A stretch of DNA of 64,000 nucleotides from an uncultured Porphyromonas sp. (GCA_900539765.1 UQDF01000002.1:1-64000); one strand, 5' to 3'; shown: positions 26,026-35,827, counted from the first letter of the stretch. Translations and numbers: made by a program. The notes: generated by a model from the sequence alone, not told the origin.

Positions 26026-28500
26026 TCACGACTTAGAGGTCGCACTACGCTTAGGCGCAACCTTCTTAGCAGTGCTAGTCGTTTTCTTGGTCGTACTCTT
26101 CTTAGCCGTGCCAGCGGTCTTCTTCGCTGTTGTGCGTCCCTTTTTCGGGGTCTCTTTGTTTTGCTCAGCGATGATAGCAACGACCTCGTCGTATGTCAGC
26201 TTCGTGGGATCAGCTTTCTGCTCCTTGGTGAGCTTGTAATTCTTCTTGCCCGCCTTGATGTAAGCGCCCCAGCGTCCGTCACGGATCGCAATATCGGGGT
26301 CCTCGGGGAAGCTCTTGAGCAGACTGGCCGCCTCCTTGCGACGCTTCTCCTCGATAAGCTCGATCGCCTCCCGAAGGGTAATCTCCTCGGGTGTCAGACC
26401 GCTGCTCTTGGAGATAGAGGTAAACTTACCTTTGTGTCGTAGGTAAGGCCCAAAGCGCCCCACAGCAGCAACCACTTCGCTCCCCTCAAATTCCCCGACC
26501 ATGCGAGGCAGGTCAAAAAGCTTGAGCGCCTCCTCTAGCGTGATGGTCTCTATGAGCAGATTGCTCGGGATACTGGCGAAGCGAGGCTTGAGGCGCTTCC
26601 GCTCCTCCTCAGGCAGAGAGCTATCGGGTGCCTCTCCGATCTGCACCATCGGGCCGTAGCGTCCGATGCGAGCGATGACTGGCTTACCACTTACAGGATC
26701 GTTACCGAGGAGTCGCTCACCTGTATAGCGCTTGGCTCCAGACTGGCTCTGCTCCTCGATGATCGGGTGAAACTTATCGTAAAACGTGCCAATCAGATCT
26801 TGCCACTGAGCCTCACCCTCGGCAACTTTGTCAAAGTGCTCCTCCACGTCTGCCGTGAAGTTGTAGTCGACGACACGGGAGAAGTTTTCCATTAGGAAGT
26901 CAGTCACGACGATTCCCATATCGGTGGGGACGAGCCGTCCACGATCACTGCCGTAGCGCTCCTTCTGCTTGTGCGACTTGATAGTCGTATTTCCAGCACT
27001 GTGCTGCCAGCTGAGGTATAGCACATTGCGACTCTCGCCTTGGCTCTCACCACGACGCACGTACTCTCTGTTTTGAATCGTCTGAATCGTAGGAGCATAA
27101 GTAGACGGACGACCGATGCCTAGCTCCTCCATCTTGCGAACCAATGAAGCCTCCGTATAGCGGGGCTTAGGCTTGGTAAAGGATTGCCGCCCCTCTATCT
27201 CTCTTAGCTGTAGCGCGTCGCCCTCCTTCAGCTTGGGAAGCTCATTGCCAGTGGTATCCTCCTCGTCATCACGGCTCTCTGTGTAAGCGCTGATGAAGCC
27301 GTCGAAGACAATCACCTCGCCACGAGCCTCTAGACGAATAGGATCAGCGCCCTGCGAAGCAATCTGCGCTATCGTCCGCTCGATGCGGGCGTCCGCCATC
27401 TGACTAGCGAGGGTGCGCTTGCGTATGAGGTCGTAGAGAGCTTGCTCCTGCTTGGTGCCCTGTATCGTAGCGTTGCGCAGATAAGTCGGGCGAATCGCTT
27501 CGTGCGCCTCCTGCGCTCCTTTGCTCTTAGCGTGATAGCGTCGGCGCTGATAGTAGTCGGCGCCCCACTGCTCCAGGATCACCGTCTCCGCATCGTGGAG
27601 TGCGAGGCTGGAGAGATTGACCGAGTCGGTACGCATATAGGTGATGAGTCCTCGCTCATAGAGTGCCTGTGCCACACGCATCGTATTGGAGACGCTCATG
27701 CCAAGCTTGCGAGAGGCCTCCTGCTGGAGCGTACTGGTGGTAAAAGGTGCCGACGGAGAGCGACGTCCAGGCTTCTGCTCCACCTGCTGTACGGCAAAGG
27801 CGGACTGACTATCGATAGCTCGCTGCATAAGCTGGCGAGCGGCCTCTTCGGAAGGGAGGTTGTCAGGAAGTGTCGCAGAGAAGGTGTCTCCCCCCTTGGT
27901 CTCTAGGCGTGTCGATATGGCAAAAGAAGTCTCTGGTTCGAAAGCTAGTATCTCGCGCTCCCGCTCTACAATGAGACGCACAGCTACGCTCTGCACACGT
28001 CCTGCTGAGAGCGAGGGACCGACACGTCGCCAGAGGACTGGCGAGAGCTCAAAGCCCACGATACGATCTAGGACACGACGCGCCTGCTGGGCATCTACGA
28101 GGTTTTCGTTGATCGAGCGTGGATTCTGAATAGCATGCTGTATGGCGCTCTTAGTGATCTCATGGAATGCGATACGATGTGTCTCCTTGTCCTTGAGGTC
28201 TAGCACCTGATAGAGGTGCCATGCGATCGCCTCTCCCTCACGGTCCTCATCGGATGCGAGCCATACGATGTCACTACCCTTCGCTGCTTTGCGTAGCTCT
28301 GAGACGACCCGCTGCTTGTCTGCGGGGATCTCATAGATGGGTGCGAAGTGTTGCTCCACATCTACACTGAAGCTACTCGGCTTAAGGTCACGTATGTGTC
28401 CATAGCTCGAGAGTACTTTGTAGTCTGCACCGAGAAATTTGCCAATGGTCTTTGCCTTTGCGGGGGACTCTACTATTACTAAGTTCTTCTGCTTTGCCAT
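26026..28500 (-). CDS. topA: DNA topoisomerase I with Toprim-C repeats and basic tail
   Basis: Type IA enzyme that relaxes negative supercoils. The 824 residues show the Toprim domain (LVIVESPAKAKTIGKFLG, then ASDEDREGEAIAWHL) and the catalytic Tyr in GLITYMRTDSVNLS (about 287). The C-terminal region lacks the four-cysteine zinc fingers of E. coli TopA. It has instead three Toprim-C repeats (IARIGRYGPMVQIG, VGRFGPYLRHKG, DGRWGAYIKAGKKNYKL), the form usual in Bacteroidetes and many other phyla. The last ~45 residues are K/T/A-rich (TAKKSTTKKTTS), resembling a histone-H1-like DNA-binding tail. A TACCTTTG box on the minus strand (28544-28551) lies upstream. Confidence 0.96.
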   Translation of the reverse strand: MAKQKNLVIVESPAKAKTIGKFLGADYKVLSSYGHIRDLKPSSFSVDVEQHFAPIYEIPADKQRVVSELRKAAKGSDIVWLASDEDREGEAIAWHLYQVLDLKDKETHRIAFHEITKSAIQHAIQNPRSINENLVDAQQARRVLDRIVGFELSPVLWRRVGPSLSAGRVQSVAVRLIVEREREILAFEPETSFAISTRLETKGGDTFSATLPDNLPSEEAARQLMQRAIDSQSAFAVQQVEQKPGRRSPSAPFTTSTLQQEASRKLGMSVSNTMRVAQALYERGLITYMRTDSVNLSSLALHDAETVILEQWGADYYQRRRYHAKSKGAQEAHEAIRPTYLRNATIQGTKQEQALYDLIRKRTLASQMADARIERTIAQIASQGADPIRLEARGEVIVFDGFISAYTESRDDEEDTTGNELPKLKEGDALQLREIEGRQSFTKPKPRYTEASLVRKMEELGIGRPSTYAPTIQTIQNREYVRRGESQGESRNVLYLSWQHSAGNTTIKSHKQKERYGSDRGRLVPTDMGIVVTDFLMENFSRVVDYNFTADVEEHFDKVAEGEAQWQDLIGTFYDKFHPIIEEQSQSGAKRYTGERLLGNDPVSGKPVIARIGRYGPMVQIGEAPDSSLPEEERKRLKPRFASIPSNLLIETITLEEALKLFDLPRMVGEFEGSEVVAAVGRFGPYLRHKGKFTSISKSSGLTPEEITLREAIELIEEKRRKEAASLLKSFPEDPDIAIRDGRWGAYIKAGKKNYKLTKEQKADPTKLTYDEVVAIIAEQNKETPKKGRTTAKKTAGTAKKSTTKKTTSTAKKVAPKRSATSKS

Positions 28501-28817
28501 AATCTCACGCTATCAGAGACTGTTGCCATAGTCTCAATTGGTGCAAAGGTACTCTTTTATAGGGAAACAAACGCTTTAGCAGAAAAAGAGCTCAACTCCG
28601 CAAATCAATTAGCTCAAGGAGATGCATAATCCGCTGTGTAGTCATTAGGATCCTGACCGTGTAGCGATCTTGTAACTCGTCTCGCTTTGATACAACGGAC
28701 GCTCGACCGTGCGTCCCTGCACGTCGTTACTCGTCAGTACTCCAAGAGAAGGCGTCCATCAATCTAACAGTAGATCGACGGACGCCTTGTTATTGTTAGT
28801 ATAAGGGTCTCTGTGGA
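28501..28817. other. topA-kor intergenic region
   Basis: This 317-base gap contains the topA -7 box (TACCTTTG, complement of 28544-28551), a small hairpin GGACGC/GCGTCC (28697-28702 with 28711-28716) and the kor terminator (28749-28788). No gene is seen. Confidence 0.7.
28749..28788 (-). terminator. Terminator of the kor operon
   Basis: AAGGCGTCC (28749-28757) pairs with GGACGCCTT (28780-28788), and an inner stem pairs AATCTA with TAGATC. The T-tail on the minus strand is weak (TTCTCTT). Confidence 0.6.
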
Positions 28818-29363
28818 CTAGTTGACCTTGATCAGACTATCCATACCACGCTTGATAGCCTCCTCATTGAGGGGGATCAGCTTGTGGTGACGCTCGGGCA
28901 GAGACTTCTTGAGTCCTGCAATGATGCTCTCGAGCTTTAGCATAGGAGCAGCCTTGAGCATACCACCGAGGATGATCATGTTGAAGATCTTGTCATTGCC
29001 CATCTCGAGGCTCTGATCAGTAGCAGGTACCTCGTAGATGTTGATATCCTTACGGTCAGACTTGTGCTGGATGAGAGCTGGGTCGTAGATAAGGATACCG
29101 CCCTTCTTAACACGGGGGCCGAACTTGTCGAGTGATGGCTGGTTGAGTACGATGACTACATCATACTCATTGACAACAGGCGAGCTAACAGGCTCATCGC
29201 TTACGATGACCGTAACGTTACTCGTACCACCACGCTGCTCAGGTCCGTAAGAAGGCATCCACGATACCTCCTTGTCCTCCATGATACCAGAGTAAGCAAG
29301 TATCTTACCCATAGAGAGTACACCCTGACCTCCAAAGCCAGATATGACTATTTCGTAATTCAT
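28818..29363 (-). CDS. korC: 2-oxoacid:ferredoxin oxidoreductase, gamma subunit
   Basis: Gamma subunit (181 residues) of a four-subunit, CoA-dependent 2-oxoacid oxidoreductase, which converts a 2-oxoacid to acyl-CoA and CO2 with reduction of ferredoxin. The glycine-rich N-terminus ISGFGGQGVLSMGKILAYSG and the SYGPEQRGGTSNVTVIVSD motif are typical. It is the last gene of the order delta-alpha-beta-gamma on the minus strand, 19 bases after the beta gene. Subunit assignment is firm. The substrate (2-oxoglutarate or branched-chain 2-oxoacids) is inferred. Confidence 0.9.
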   Translation of the reverse strand: MNYEIVISGFGGQGVLSMGKILAYSGIMEDKEVSWMPSYGPEQRGGTSNVTVIVSDEPVSSPVVNEYDVVIVLNQPSLDKFGPRVKKGGILIYDPALIQHKSDRKDINIYEVPATDQSLEMGNDKIFNMIILGGMLKAAPMLKLESIIAGLKKSLPERHHKLIPLNEEAIKRGMDSLIKVN

Positions 29364-29382
29364 AGTTGTTCCTTTCGTCTGA

Positions 29383-30186
29383 TTAGATTTTCATTGTAAC
29401 CACCTCGTCGTTGCTACCCTTAGACTCGACATCCTTGATGTCACCAAGAGCGTACTTGTCGACCATAAACTTCGACATCCACTCATTAGCCTTAGCCGGA
29501 CTCATCTTCCAGCCCGTATTGCAGGTTGAGACAAACTCAACGACGCTGGTACCCTTGCCTGCGAGTGAATTCTCAAAAGCCTTGCGTAGAGCCTTCTTAG
29601 CCTTACGTACAGCAGGTGCTGTGTGTACACTCTGACGCGTGACGTAGCACGTACCATCTAGCTCAGAGAGGATCTTAGAGATGACGAGTGGATAGCCGTT
29701 GAGCTCAGGCGTACGACCATCAGGACAGGTGACAGTCTTCATACCGAGTAGCGTCGTAGGAGCCATCTGACCACCAGTCATACCGTAGATACCGTTGTTG
29801 ATAAAGATGATGACAATGTTTTCACCACGGTTTGCAGCGTGGATTGTCTCAGCGGTACCGATAGCAGCTAGGTCACCATCACCCTGATAGGTAAAGACGA
29901 GCTTATTGGGGTATAGACGCTTGATAGCAGTAGCTACAGCGGGTGCACGTCCGTGAGCAGCCTCCTGCCAGTCAATGTCTATATAGTTGTATGCGAAGAC
30001 GGAGCAGCCCACAGGAGCTATACCGACGGCCTGGTCGCCCATGCCCATCTCCTCGAGGACCTCAGCAACCAGCTTGTGTACGACACCATGACTACAGCCT
30101 GGGCAGTAGTGCATCGTGTTATTGTTGAGCAGACTTGGCTTCTGATAGACCAAGTTCTCTGGTTTGGTTATATCCTTTATATCCAT
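29383..30186 (-). CDS. korB: 2-oxoacid:ferredoxin oxidoreductase, beta (TPP) subunit
   Basis: Thiamine-pyrophosphate-binding subunit, 267 residues. The zinc/cluster-type CPGCSHG motif is near residue 28. The TPP motif is seen as TYQGDGDLAAIGTAETIHAANRG-like sequence (GDGD, about 100) and NNGIYGMTGGQMAPTT. It forms the catalytic core with the alpha subunit. It sits 40 bases after korA. The 2-oxoglutarate (Kor) assignment is the likeliest because of the four-subunit layout with separate ferredoxin. A 2-oxoisovalerate enzyme (Vor) is the alternative, relevant given ilvE nearby. Confidence 0.92.
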   Translation of the reverse strand: MDIKDITKPENLVYQKPSLLNNNTMHYCPGCSHGVVHKLVAEVLEEMGMGDQAVGIAPVGCSVFAYNYIDIDWQEAAHGRAPAVATAIKRLYPNKLVFTYQGDGDLAAIGTAETIHAANRGENIVIIFINNGIYGMTGGQMAPTTLLGMKTVTCPDGRTPELNGYPLVISKILSELDGTCYVTRQSVHTAPAVRKAKKALRKAFENSLAGKGTSVVEFVSTCNTGWKMSPAKANEWMSKFMVDKYALGDIKDVESKGSNDEVVTMKI

Positions 30187-30226
30187 GATATTTGTTGTCT
30201 ATTACTGGTTATTGATAAGGGTAAGC

Positions 30227-31306
30227 TTACTTGACGAGCTTCGTGCGTAGCGCATCGAGTACCTCGTCAGGAGAGAATAGCATACCACCCATACGTCCGA
30301 AGTGCTCTACAGGGCAGCGACCGTCTACCGCAAGTCTGACATCCTCTACCATCTGACCAGCGTTGAGCTCGACAGAGAGGAAGCCCTTGACACCACGCTC
30401 AGCGAGCTTGGTGATCACCTCGTATGGATAAGGCCATAGCGTGATAGGACGTACGAGACCTACCTTGAGACCCTCCTGGCGAGCTACCTGGACGACCTTC
30501 TGGCAGATACGTGCAGAAGAGCCAAAAGCTACTAGTACGTAGTCAGCATCCTCGGTCATTGTCTCCTCGTAGCGTACCTCGTTCTCCTCGATCTTGCGAT
30601 ACTTCTCCTGGAAGCGTAGGTTGTTTTGCTCCATCACAGCTGAGTCTAGCTCGAGAGATGTGATGATAGAGCGCTTGTCAGGTGTATGACCTGTAGTAGC
30701 CCAAGGGCAGCTAGCAGCGATCTCCTCATCGGTGTGACGAGGCTTCTGCTCAGGTAGTACGACCTTCTCCATCATCTGTCCGATGATACCATCGCTCAGT
30801 ATCATAACTGGGTTACGATACTTAAACGCCATATCCATACCGACACCGACGAAGTCGACCATCTCCTGTACAGAGTAAGGAGCTAGTACGATGAGACGGT
30901 AGTCACCGTGTCCACCACCCTTGGTGGTCTGGAAGTAGTCAGCCTGACTTGGCTGGATCGTACCTAGACCAGGGCCACCACGCATCACGTTGACGATAAG
31001 TGCGGGCAGCTCAGCACCAGCGATGTAGCTGATACCCTCAGCCATCAGGCTGATACCAGGGCTAGAGGAGGAAGTCATGACACGCTTACCAGCGCCAGCG
31101 CCTCCATATACCATATTGATAGAAGAGACCTCACTCTCAGCCTGTAGGACGACCATACCAGTCGTCTCCCAGGGGCGTAGCGACATAAGAGTCTCGAGTA
31201 CCTCAGACTGAGGTGTGATAGGATATCCGAAATAGCCATCCAGTCCGTTGAGGATTGCCGAGTGTGCCAGGGCCTCGTTGCCCTTCATCAGTTTTACTTC
31301 TGCCAT
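30227..31306 (-). CDS. korA: 2-oxoacid:ferredoxin oxidoreductase, alpha subunit
   Basis: Pyrimidine-binding alpha subunit, 359 residues. The N-terminus reads LMKGNEALAHSAILNGLDGYFGYPITPQSEVLE in family-typical fashion (GYPITPQSE near 29-37), followed by ASINMVYGGAGAGKRVMTSSSSPGISLMAE-like core (TSSSSPG about 77-83) and the Rossmann-like C-domain starting near ADYVLVAFGSSARI. It starts 13 bases after the ferredoxin gene. It acts in the cytoplasm and feeds acyl-CoA and reduced ferredoxin to fermentation. Confidence 0.93.
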   Translation of the reverse strand: MAEVKLMKGNEALAHSAILNGLDGYFGYPITPQSEVLETLMSLRPWETTGMVVLQAESEVSSINMVYGGAGAGKRVMTSSSSPGISLMAEGISYIAGAELPALIVNVMRGGPGLGTIQPSQADYFQTTKGGGHGDYRLIVLAPYSVQEMVDFVGVGMDMAFKYRNPVMILSDGIIGQMMEKVVLPEQKPRHTDEEIAASCPWATTGHTPDKRSIITSLELDSAVMEQNNLRFQEKYRKIEENEVRYEETMTEDADYVLVAFGSSARICQKVVQVARQEGLKVGLVRPITLWPYPYEVITKLAERGVKGFLSVELNAGQMVEDVRLAVDGRCPVEHFGRMGGMLFSPDEVLDALRTKLVK

Positions 31307-31319
31307 GATAGCTATAGGA

Positions 31320-31547
31320 TTAAAGGTTTACTTTATAGACGCTGATACATCCATCGGGACAGACCACGCCACAGTTTGCGCAGCCAATGCATGTTTCGGG
31401 GCTGCTCATATAGCAGTAGTGATACCCCTTGTCGTTCACCTCGTCTGGGTGAAGTGAGATACTCGCAGTAGGACACGCCACAACGCAGAGGTTGCACCCC
31501 TTGCAGCGCTGCTCGTTGACTACGATTGCTCCTCTAAATTTTGCCAT
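31320..31547 (-). CDS. korD: Ferredoxin-like subunit, two [4Fe-4S] clusters
   Basis: A 75-residue polyferredoxin subunit with two CxxCxxCxxxCP motifs: CKGCNLCVVACP and CIGCANCGVVCP. It passes electrons from the TPP site to external ferredoxin. The ATG at 31547 was chosen because homology begins at MAKFRGAIVVNEQRCKGC; the 29 upstream codons in frame show no similarity. A TAACTTTG box on the minus strand (complement of 31632-31639) gives a leader of about 80 bases. First gene of the kor operon. Confidence 0.92.
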   Translation of the reverse strand: MAKFRGAIVVNEQRCKGCNLCVVACPTASISLHPDEVNDKGYHYCYMSSPETCIGCANCGVVCPDGCISVYKVNL

Positions 31548-31631
31548 GTGTAGTACTTTATAGATATTGTACCCTCCTCCCGTCAGCTGACAAAAGTCGA
31601 GTACTGTGATACAATTAGTTTTCTTCGACCT

Positions 31632-31639
31632 CAAAGTTA
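31632..31639 (-). promoter_or_regulatory. Candidate -7 box of the kor operon
   Basis: TAACTTTG on the minus strand matches TAnnTTTG. No TTG at the ideal spacing was seen. Confidence 0.45.
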
Positions 31640-31814
31640 CAAAGAATATTCGTAATACCTACCACTAGGTAGAGAAAAAGATTGTTTTCCTGCCATATTC
31701 TCCGTAAAGAGGCTCTTTTGTAGACGAATAGGTCCTAAAAATGAGTAGAGACTGCCACTACTAGCGACAGTCTCTAGACGGATAGGTGCAATAAGATGCA
31801 GGTTACAGAGTCGA

Positions 31815-32213
31815 TTACGACTGACTAGCTAACTCAGCCGATCGAAAGTCATCAATAGCCTTCACGAATTCCGCTAGGGATACGCCATCCCACCTTGCAG
31901 CCTCTGCTAGGTGCTGATACTTAGGGAGGAGTACGATATGATTGTCTTCAAGCGTAAGTACAGAGGCGAGGTTTGTAGCCTCTTTCTCGCTGTACTCTTT
32001 TTGGCCAGTGAGGGCTCGCACCACCTCGACAGCCTTACGTGTCGTAGCATCAGCCTGAGCCAGTGTTGCATCCTGCTCAGATAGATGCATGACGGTCTCT
32101 ATGACCTTTACGATCTCTTGCTGAGATTCATCCAGCGTCACCTGCTGCTGTCCCTTTGCCACGAGTGGTAGCACGAAAAGGAGCAGAGCGCATAACCATG
32201 TTGTGTGTTTCAT
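31815..32213 (-). CDS. Small exported protein of unknown function
   Basis: A 132-residue protein not recognised as a known family. A signal peptide is clear (basic start, hydrophobic 5-17, cleavage near VAKG-QQQ). The mature part is predicted helical and acidic, with few cysteines or aromatic residues. It is probably periplasmic. It stands alone: its upstream region is the element C intergenic area, with a TATCTTTG box (complement of 32349-32356) and a TTTG 17 bases further upstream. The leader would be about 130 bases. Function unknown. Confidence 0.7.
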   Translation of the reverse strand: MKHTTWLCALLLFVLPLVAKGQQQVTLDESQQEIVKVIETVMHLSEQDATLAQADATTRKAVEVVRALTGQKEYSEKEATNLASVLTLEDNHIVLLPKYQHLAEAARWDGVSLAEFVKAIDDFRSAELASQS

Positions 32214-32348
32214 AATTATAAAGCTTAGAAGTTAGTATTGTTGGTTTGTTATCATTTCGCTCTCTTTAGATCTCTCGTTGAAGTCTCTCGTTGCTTCAAC
32301 ACCTTGTACCACAGAAGATGAAACAAGCAAGAAACAATCACCATACCA

Positions 32349-32377
32349 CAAAGATAGTTTTTTTTGCAAACAACAAA
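32349..32377 (-). promoter_or_regulatory. Promoter of the small exported protein
   Basis: On the minus strand, TTTG (complement of 32374-32377), a 17-base spacer rich in A and TATCTTTG (complement of 32349-32356). The spacing is shorter than at gapA and gdhA. Confidence 0.5.
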
Positions 32378-32400
32378 GCGCTTGATGGTAGACGAAACGT

Positions 32401-32428
32401 CTAACCTCTAACTTCTAATCTCTAATCC
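32401..32428 (-). repeat. 7-bp tandem array abutting element C
   Basis: Four exact heptamers CTAACCT, CTAACTT, CTAATCT, CTAATCC end at the base before element C. Reverse-complemented, the order is the same as at element A: element, then GATCGG, then TTAG heptamers. Confidence 0.9.
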
Positions 32429-32598
32429 GATCGTCACGTGGAAAATCTCAAATCTCCACGTGGCGGTTTTTCATTTTCCACGTGGAGACGAAATGATTCC
32501 TCCGAAGTTTCATTTGATTCCTCCGAAGTTTTATTTCTCGCCTACGTGGAGATTTTTTATTTGCCACGTGGCGATTTGAGAATTTCCACGTGGGGATC
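32429..32598 (-). repeat. Palindromic CACGTG element, copy C
   Basis: 170 bp with three CACGTG-type boxes per arm. The core (about 32496-32530) reads GATTCCTCCGAAG twice at 21-base spacing, so the element is inverted relative to A and B. Outer ends are GATC repeats (32429-32432 and 32595-32598). Confidence 0.9.
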
Positions 32599-32773
32599 AG
32601 CTTTTTTTGTGGCAAAGCGTTTCGGGCATAAGAGATTCTGTTCAGAATGTGCTAGTGAGTGGAATATGCTGAAGGCGGCATATTTTGCTCTCAGCAGTTA
32701 TTTCAGTAGATTTGCGTTAGAATCGACTGGGCGCATCCAGAGGACTGAGCCCCCTAAGTAAGACCATTTACCG

Positions 32774-35700
32774 ATGAACTACAAAGGATTCCTATACACA
32801 CTACTGCTCTGTGGGCAGTTGCCACTAGCCTACCAACTTCAGGCGCAAGAGACCTTTAGCATACCCACCGAGCAGCATACTATCGAGGTGACACTCGCAG
32901 CAGGTTCGCCCCTGCGTACCACGACGCTCCTCTCCTCTACACATCGTCTGAGCAAGGCGGACGGGTGGTTTGCCACCTATGGAGCGCATCTACTGGGTCG
33001 TCCTAGTGCTGCTGCTGAGCTGGAAGAGTATATCACCACAGACCCTATCTCCCGTCAGGCACAGGTAGCTCGTATAGCTCGTGCCACACACTACCTATAT
33101 AATAAGGAGTACAATCGCGCTCGCCATACGCTAGAGCAGGTGCGTGAAGAGACCTTGACAAGCGAGGCACGCAGCGAGTGGCAGGTCAAGATGGCCTACG
33201 CTCTCCTGCTGTCTGGTCGTCCTGTGGAGCAGGTGGAGCAGCTTTTTGAGATGACCGCTACAGGTGATGACTACTGGGGCGATGTGGCTAGACTCTATCT
33301 AGCGCAGCTATACATAGCGCAAAACGATCTGGACAAGGCTGAGCGCACGCTCCTCCCGATACAGGATCAGGGGGATCTGCAGTACGATGCTCGTCTAGGG
33401 CTGGCACGGATAGCTCTCTATCGGCAAAACTACCAGTCGGTGCTCACACACACCGAGGCACTCACTACGGCAGGTCTCTCAGAGGAGCAGCGCGCAGAGA
33501 GTCAGATCATAGAGGCAAATGCTTGGTATCGTCTGGAGGATCCGAGCAAAGCTATCGAGCGCCTAGCCCCGCTATCAGACCAGAATGCTAGTCTCCTTAC
33601 CCCCGAAGACCAACTCATCCTCGCGGCTGCCTATATGGAGACGGAGCGCACGGAGCAAGCGATCCCGCACCTACTCCTAGCGACCCGTGGCGATGCGGAG
33701 ACCAGTGGTGTGGCCAACCTCTACCTAGCACGTGCTCGTAGAGATATGGGGCTTTACTCCGAAGCTCTTGCCTCCTATCAGGTGGCGGCAGATAGAGCCG
33801 TAGCACCCTCGATCCGTGAGGCTGCTATGTACGAGCAGGTATTGCTGATGCGCAGCAAGGCGAGCGGTTCGTTTGGTCAGGAGGTAAGGCTCTGCGAGGA
33901 GTTTCTCAATACATTCGCTCAGTCGGCACACCGTGAGGCTATGGAGCACTTTCTCATCGAGAGCTACTACCGTAGCCCAGACTACTTGACTAGTCTAGCC
34001 TCCATAGGACGTATCCAAAGCCCTTCGCCAGTTATCATAGAGGCGCAGTGCTATCTGCTCAATCAGCTCACGCAGCAGGCGCAACAGGCGGGCGACCTAG
34101 CCCTAGCACAACGCTATAACCAACAGGCGCAGCGGATTGCCACAAAATCCGCTCACCACACCGAGGCTGAGCTACTAGGGGCGCAGCTCCTCTCTCAGCA
34201 GGGAGCTCACAAGCAAGCATCACAAGCCCTCACAGCTATCCTCAATAAGCGCGCAGCCTCTAGCAAGCAGCTACAGATCGCTCGCTACCTACTAGGCTAT
34301 AGTCAGATCAAGCAGCAGCAGTACAGTGCTGCCACGCAGACACTCTCCATATTACTCCAAGAGGGCACACTCGACAACACGCTACAAGCTGATGTCCACG
34401 CTCGTCTAGGCGATGCGCACTACATGCAGGGTCACTACACGCCGGCCGTACGCTACTACGAGGAAGCTTATAGACTCGCGCCTGATAATCAGGTCTATGC
34501 GCTCTATATGCTGTCAGACATTGAGGGACTCAAGAAGGAGTACAAAGCACAGATAGCTGCCCTCGATAAGTTAGTCGCTCGTCACCCTAATAGTCTCTAC
34601 AAGCCTCGTGCTATGTACGATCAGGGACGCGCTATGGAGCTGTCGGGACAGCATACGGAGGCTATCGGAGCCTTCACGCGCCTGACGCAAGAGTACCCGC
34701 AGAGTGAGTATGGGCGCAAGGCTGCCTTGCAGTTGGCACTACTATATTATAATAGGAATGAGACGAGCCGAGCCATCGAAACCTACAAAGCACTCCTAGC
34801 CGAAGCGCCACAGAGTGGCGAGGCAAAGCAGGCGTACGAAGCACTCAAGAGTATCTACATCGAAGAGGGACGCTCCTCCGATTTTGTCCAGTATGCTAAC
34901 AGCATCGGCGGAAGCTACTCCATCGATGAGAGTGAGGCGATGAGCATCTCCTTCGAGACAGCTGAGCGTGCTTACCAGTCCCGACAGCCACAGGCTGAGC
35001 GCTTGCTCAAAGAGTACCTAGCTCTGAATCCGCAAGGAGCCTCTTCGCTCTTAGCGAACTACTACCTGGCCGACCTCTACGATCGTGCTGGTAAGGGAGA
35101 GGAGGCTCTAGCACTCTATGAGCGTATCTATCCCAGTCGCAAGCAACTATCGCAAGAGCTGCACATCGGTTTGCTTCAGAAGATGTCTGCCATACACATA
35201 CAGCAGCGAGCTTATGCTCAGGCATTGCCCTTGCAGCAGGAGCTACTCACGCTACCGCTAGAGCCTGCGAGCTACCAGACGACACTGCTCTCGGCTACTG
35301 AGTGCGCGCTCCAAGCGGGACAGTATGAGTGGGTCATCAAGGTCGTGACACCTCAGCTAGACAAGTCTAAGGGTTGGAATCAAGAGCAACTAGACCTCCT
35401 AACTTGTCGCCTAGCGACCAGCTACTTGAAGACAGGTCGGGGCAACCAGATCGAGCCACTCCTGAAGCCACTTGTCGCTCGCATAGAGACCTACGCTGGC
35501 ACCCAGGGTACGCTCCTATTGGCGCAATACTACGTCTCCAACAAGATCCAGCAGAGCTACTCGAAGCAGCTACTCGACAAGTTGGTCAACGATGCCTACC
35601 CAGACCCCGAACTATCTGCCGAGACGATCATAACGCTCTCCGACTGGTACCTCGCCAAGGGAGACCCCGACACAGCAAGACTATACCTCGAGAGCCTACT

Positions 35701-35785
35701 CAAGAACTACACCGACGAGACCTCGCCGATACGTCTGCGCGCTACGGAGAAGCTCGCACAGCTTCGTCAGAGTACCACTCGCTAA
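32774..35785 (+). CDS. Exported TPR-repeat protein (about 1000 residues)
   Basis: A 1003-residue protein with a signal peptide (about 1-24, LPLAYQLQAQ end) and tetratricopeptide repeats through nearly the whole chain. Clear units include AHYMQGHYTPAVRYYEEAYRLAP-like (about 555-575), AMELSGQHTEAIGAFTRLTQEYP-like (about 625-645) and ALLYYNRNETSRAIETYKALL (about 655). No catalytic motif is visible. It probably acts in the periplasm as a scaffold or binding partner. It is followed 42 bases later by an outer-membrane barrel gene, and the two may form one envelope complex. Bacteroidetes carry similar pairs of uncertain role. Confidence 0.82.
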   Translation: MNYKGFLYTLLLCGQLPLAYQLQAQETFSIPTEQHTIEVTLAAGSPLRTTTLLSSTHRLSKADGWFATYGAHLLGRPSAAAELEEYITTDPISRQAQVARIARATHYLYNKEYNRARHTLEQVREETLTSEARSEWQVKMAYALLLSGRPVEQVEQLFEMTATGDDYWGDVARLYLAQLYIAQNDLDKAERTLLPIQDQGDLQYDARLGLARIALYRQNYQSVLTHTEALTTAGLSEEQRAESQIIEANAWYRLEDPSKAIERLAPLSDQNASLLTPEDQLILAAAYMETERTEQAIPHLLLATRGDAETSGVANLYLARARRDMGLYSEALASYQVAADRAVAPSIREAAMYEQVLLMRSKASGSFGQEVRLCEEFLNTFAQSAHREAMEHFLIESYYRSPDYLTSLASIGRIQSPSPVIIEAQCYLLNQLTQQAQQAGDLALAQRYNQQAQRIATKSAHHTEAELLGAQLLSQQGAHKQASQALTAILNKRAASSKQLQIARYLLGYSQIKQQQYSAATQTLSILLQEGTLDNTLQADVHARLGDAHYMQGHYTPAVRYYEEAYRLAPDNQVYALYMLSDIEGLKKEYKAQIAALDKLVARHPNSLYKPRAMYDQGRAMELSGQHTEAIGAFTRLTQEYPQSEYGRKAALQLALLYYNRNETSRAIETYKALLAEAPQSGEAKQAYEALKSIYIEEGRSSDFVQYANSIGGSYSIDESEAMSISFETAERAYQSRQPQAERLLKEYLALNPQGASSLLANYYLADLYDRAGKGEEALALYERIYPSRKQLSQELHIGLLQKMSAIHIQQRAYAQALPLQQELLTLPLEPASYQTTLLSATECALQAGQYEWVIKVVTPQLDKSKGWNQEQLDLLTCRLATSYLKTGRGNQIEPLLKPLVARIETYAGTQGTLLLAQYYVSNKIQQSYSKQLLDKLVNDAYPDPELSAETIITLSDWYLAKGDPDTARLYLESLLKNYTDETSPIRLRATEKLAQLRQSTTR

Positions 35786-35827
35786 CACCCCTCTACCCTA
35801 CTATCCCAACGATTAAGTCTACAAGCG

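Larger units (their letters stand above)
32214..32773. other. Divergent intergenic region with repeat block C
   Basis: This 560-base gap contains the minus-strand promoter of the small exported protein (32349-32377), a 7-bp array (32401-32428), palindromic element C (32429-32598) and about 175 bases before the TPR gene in which no promoter match or gene was recognised. Confidence 0.75.

Noticed and set aside
32438..32761. Plus-strand frame of 107 codons over element C
   Set aside because: Repeat-derived, with no conserved downstream part and no promoter.
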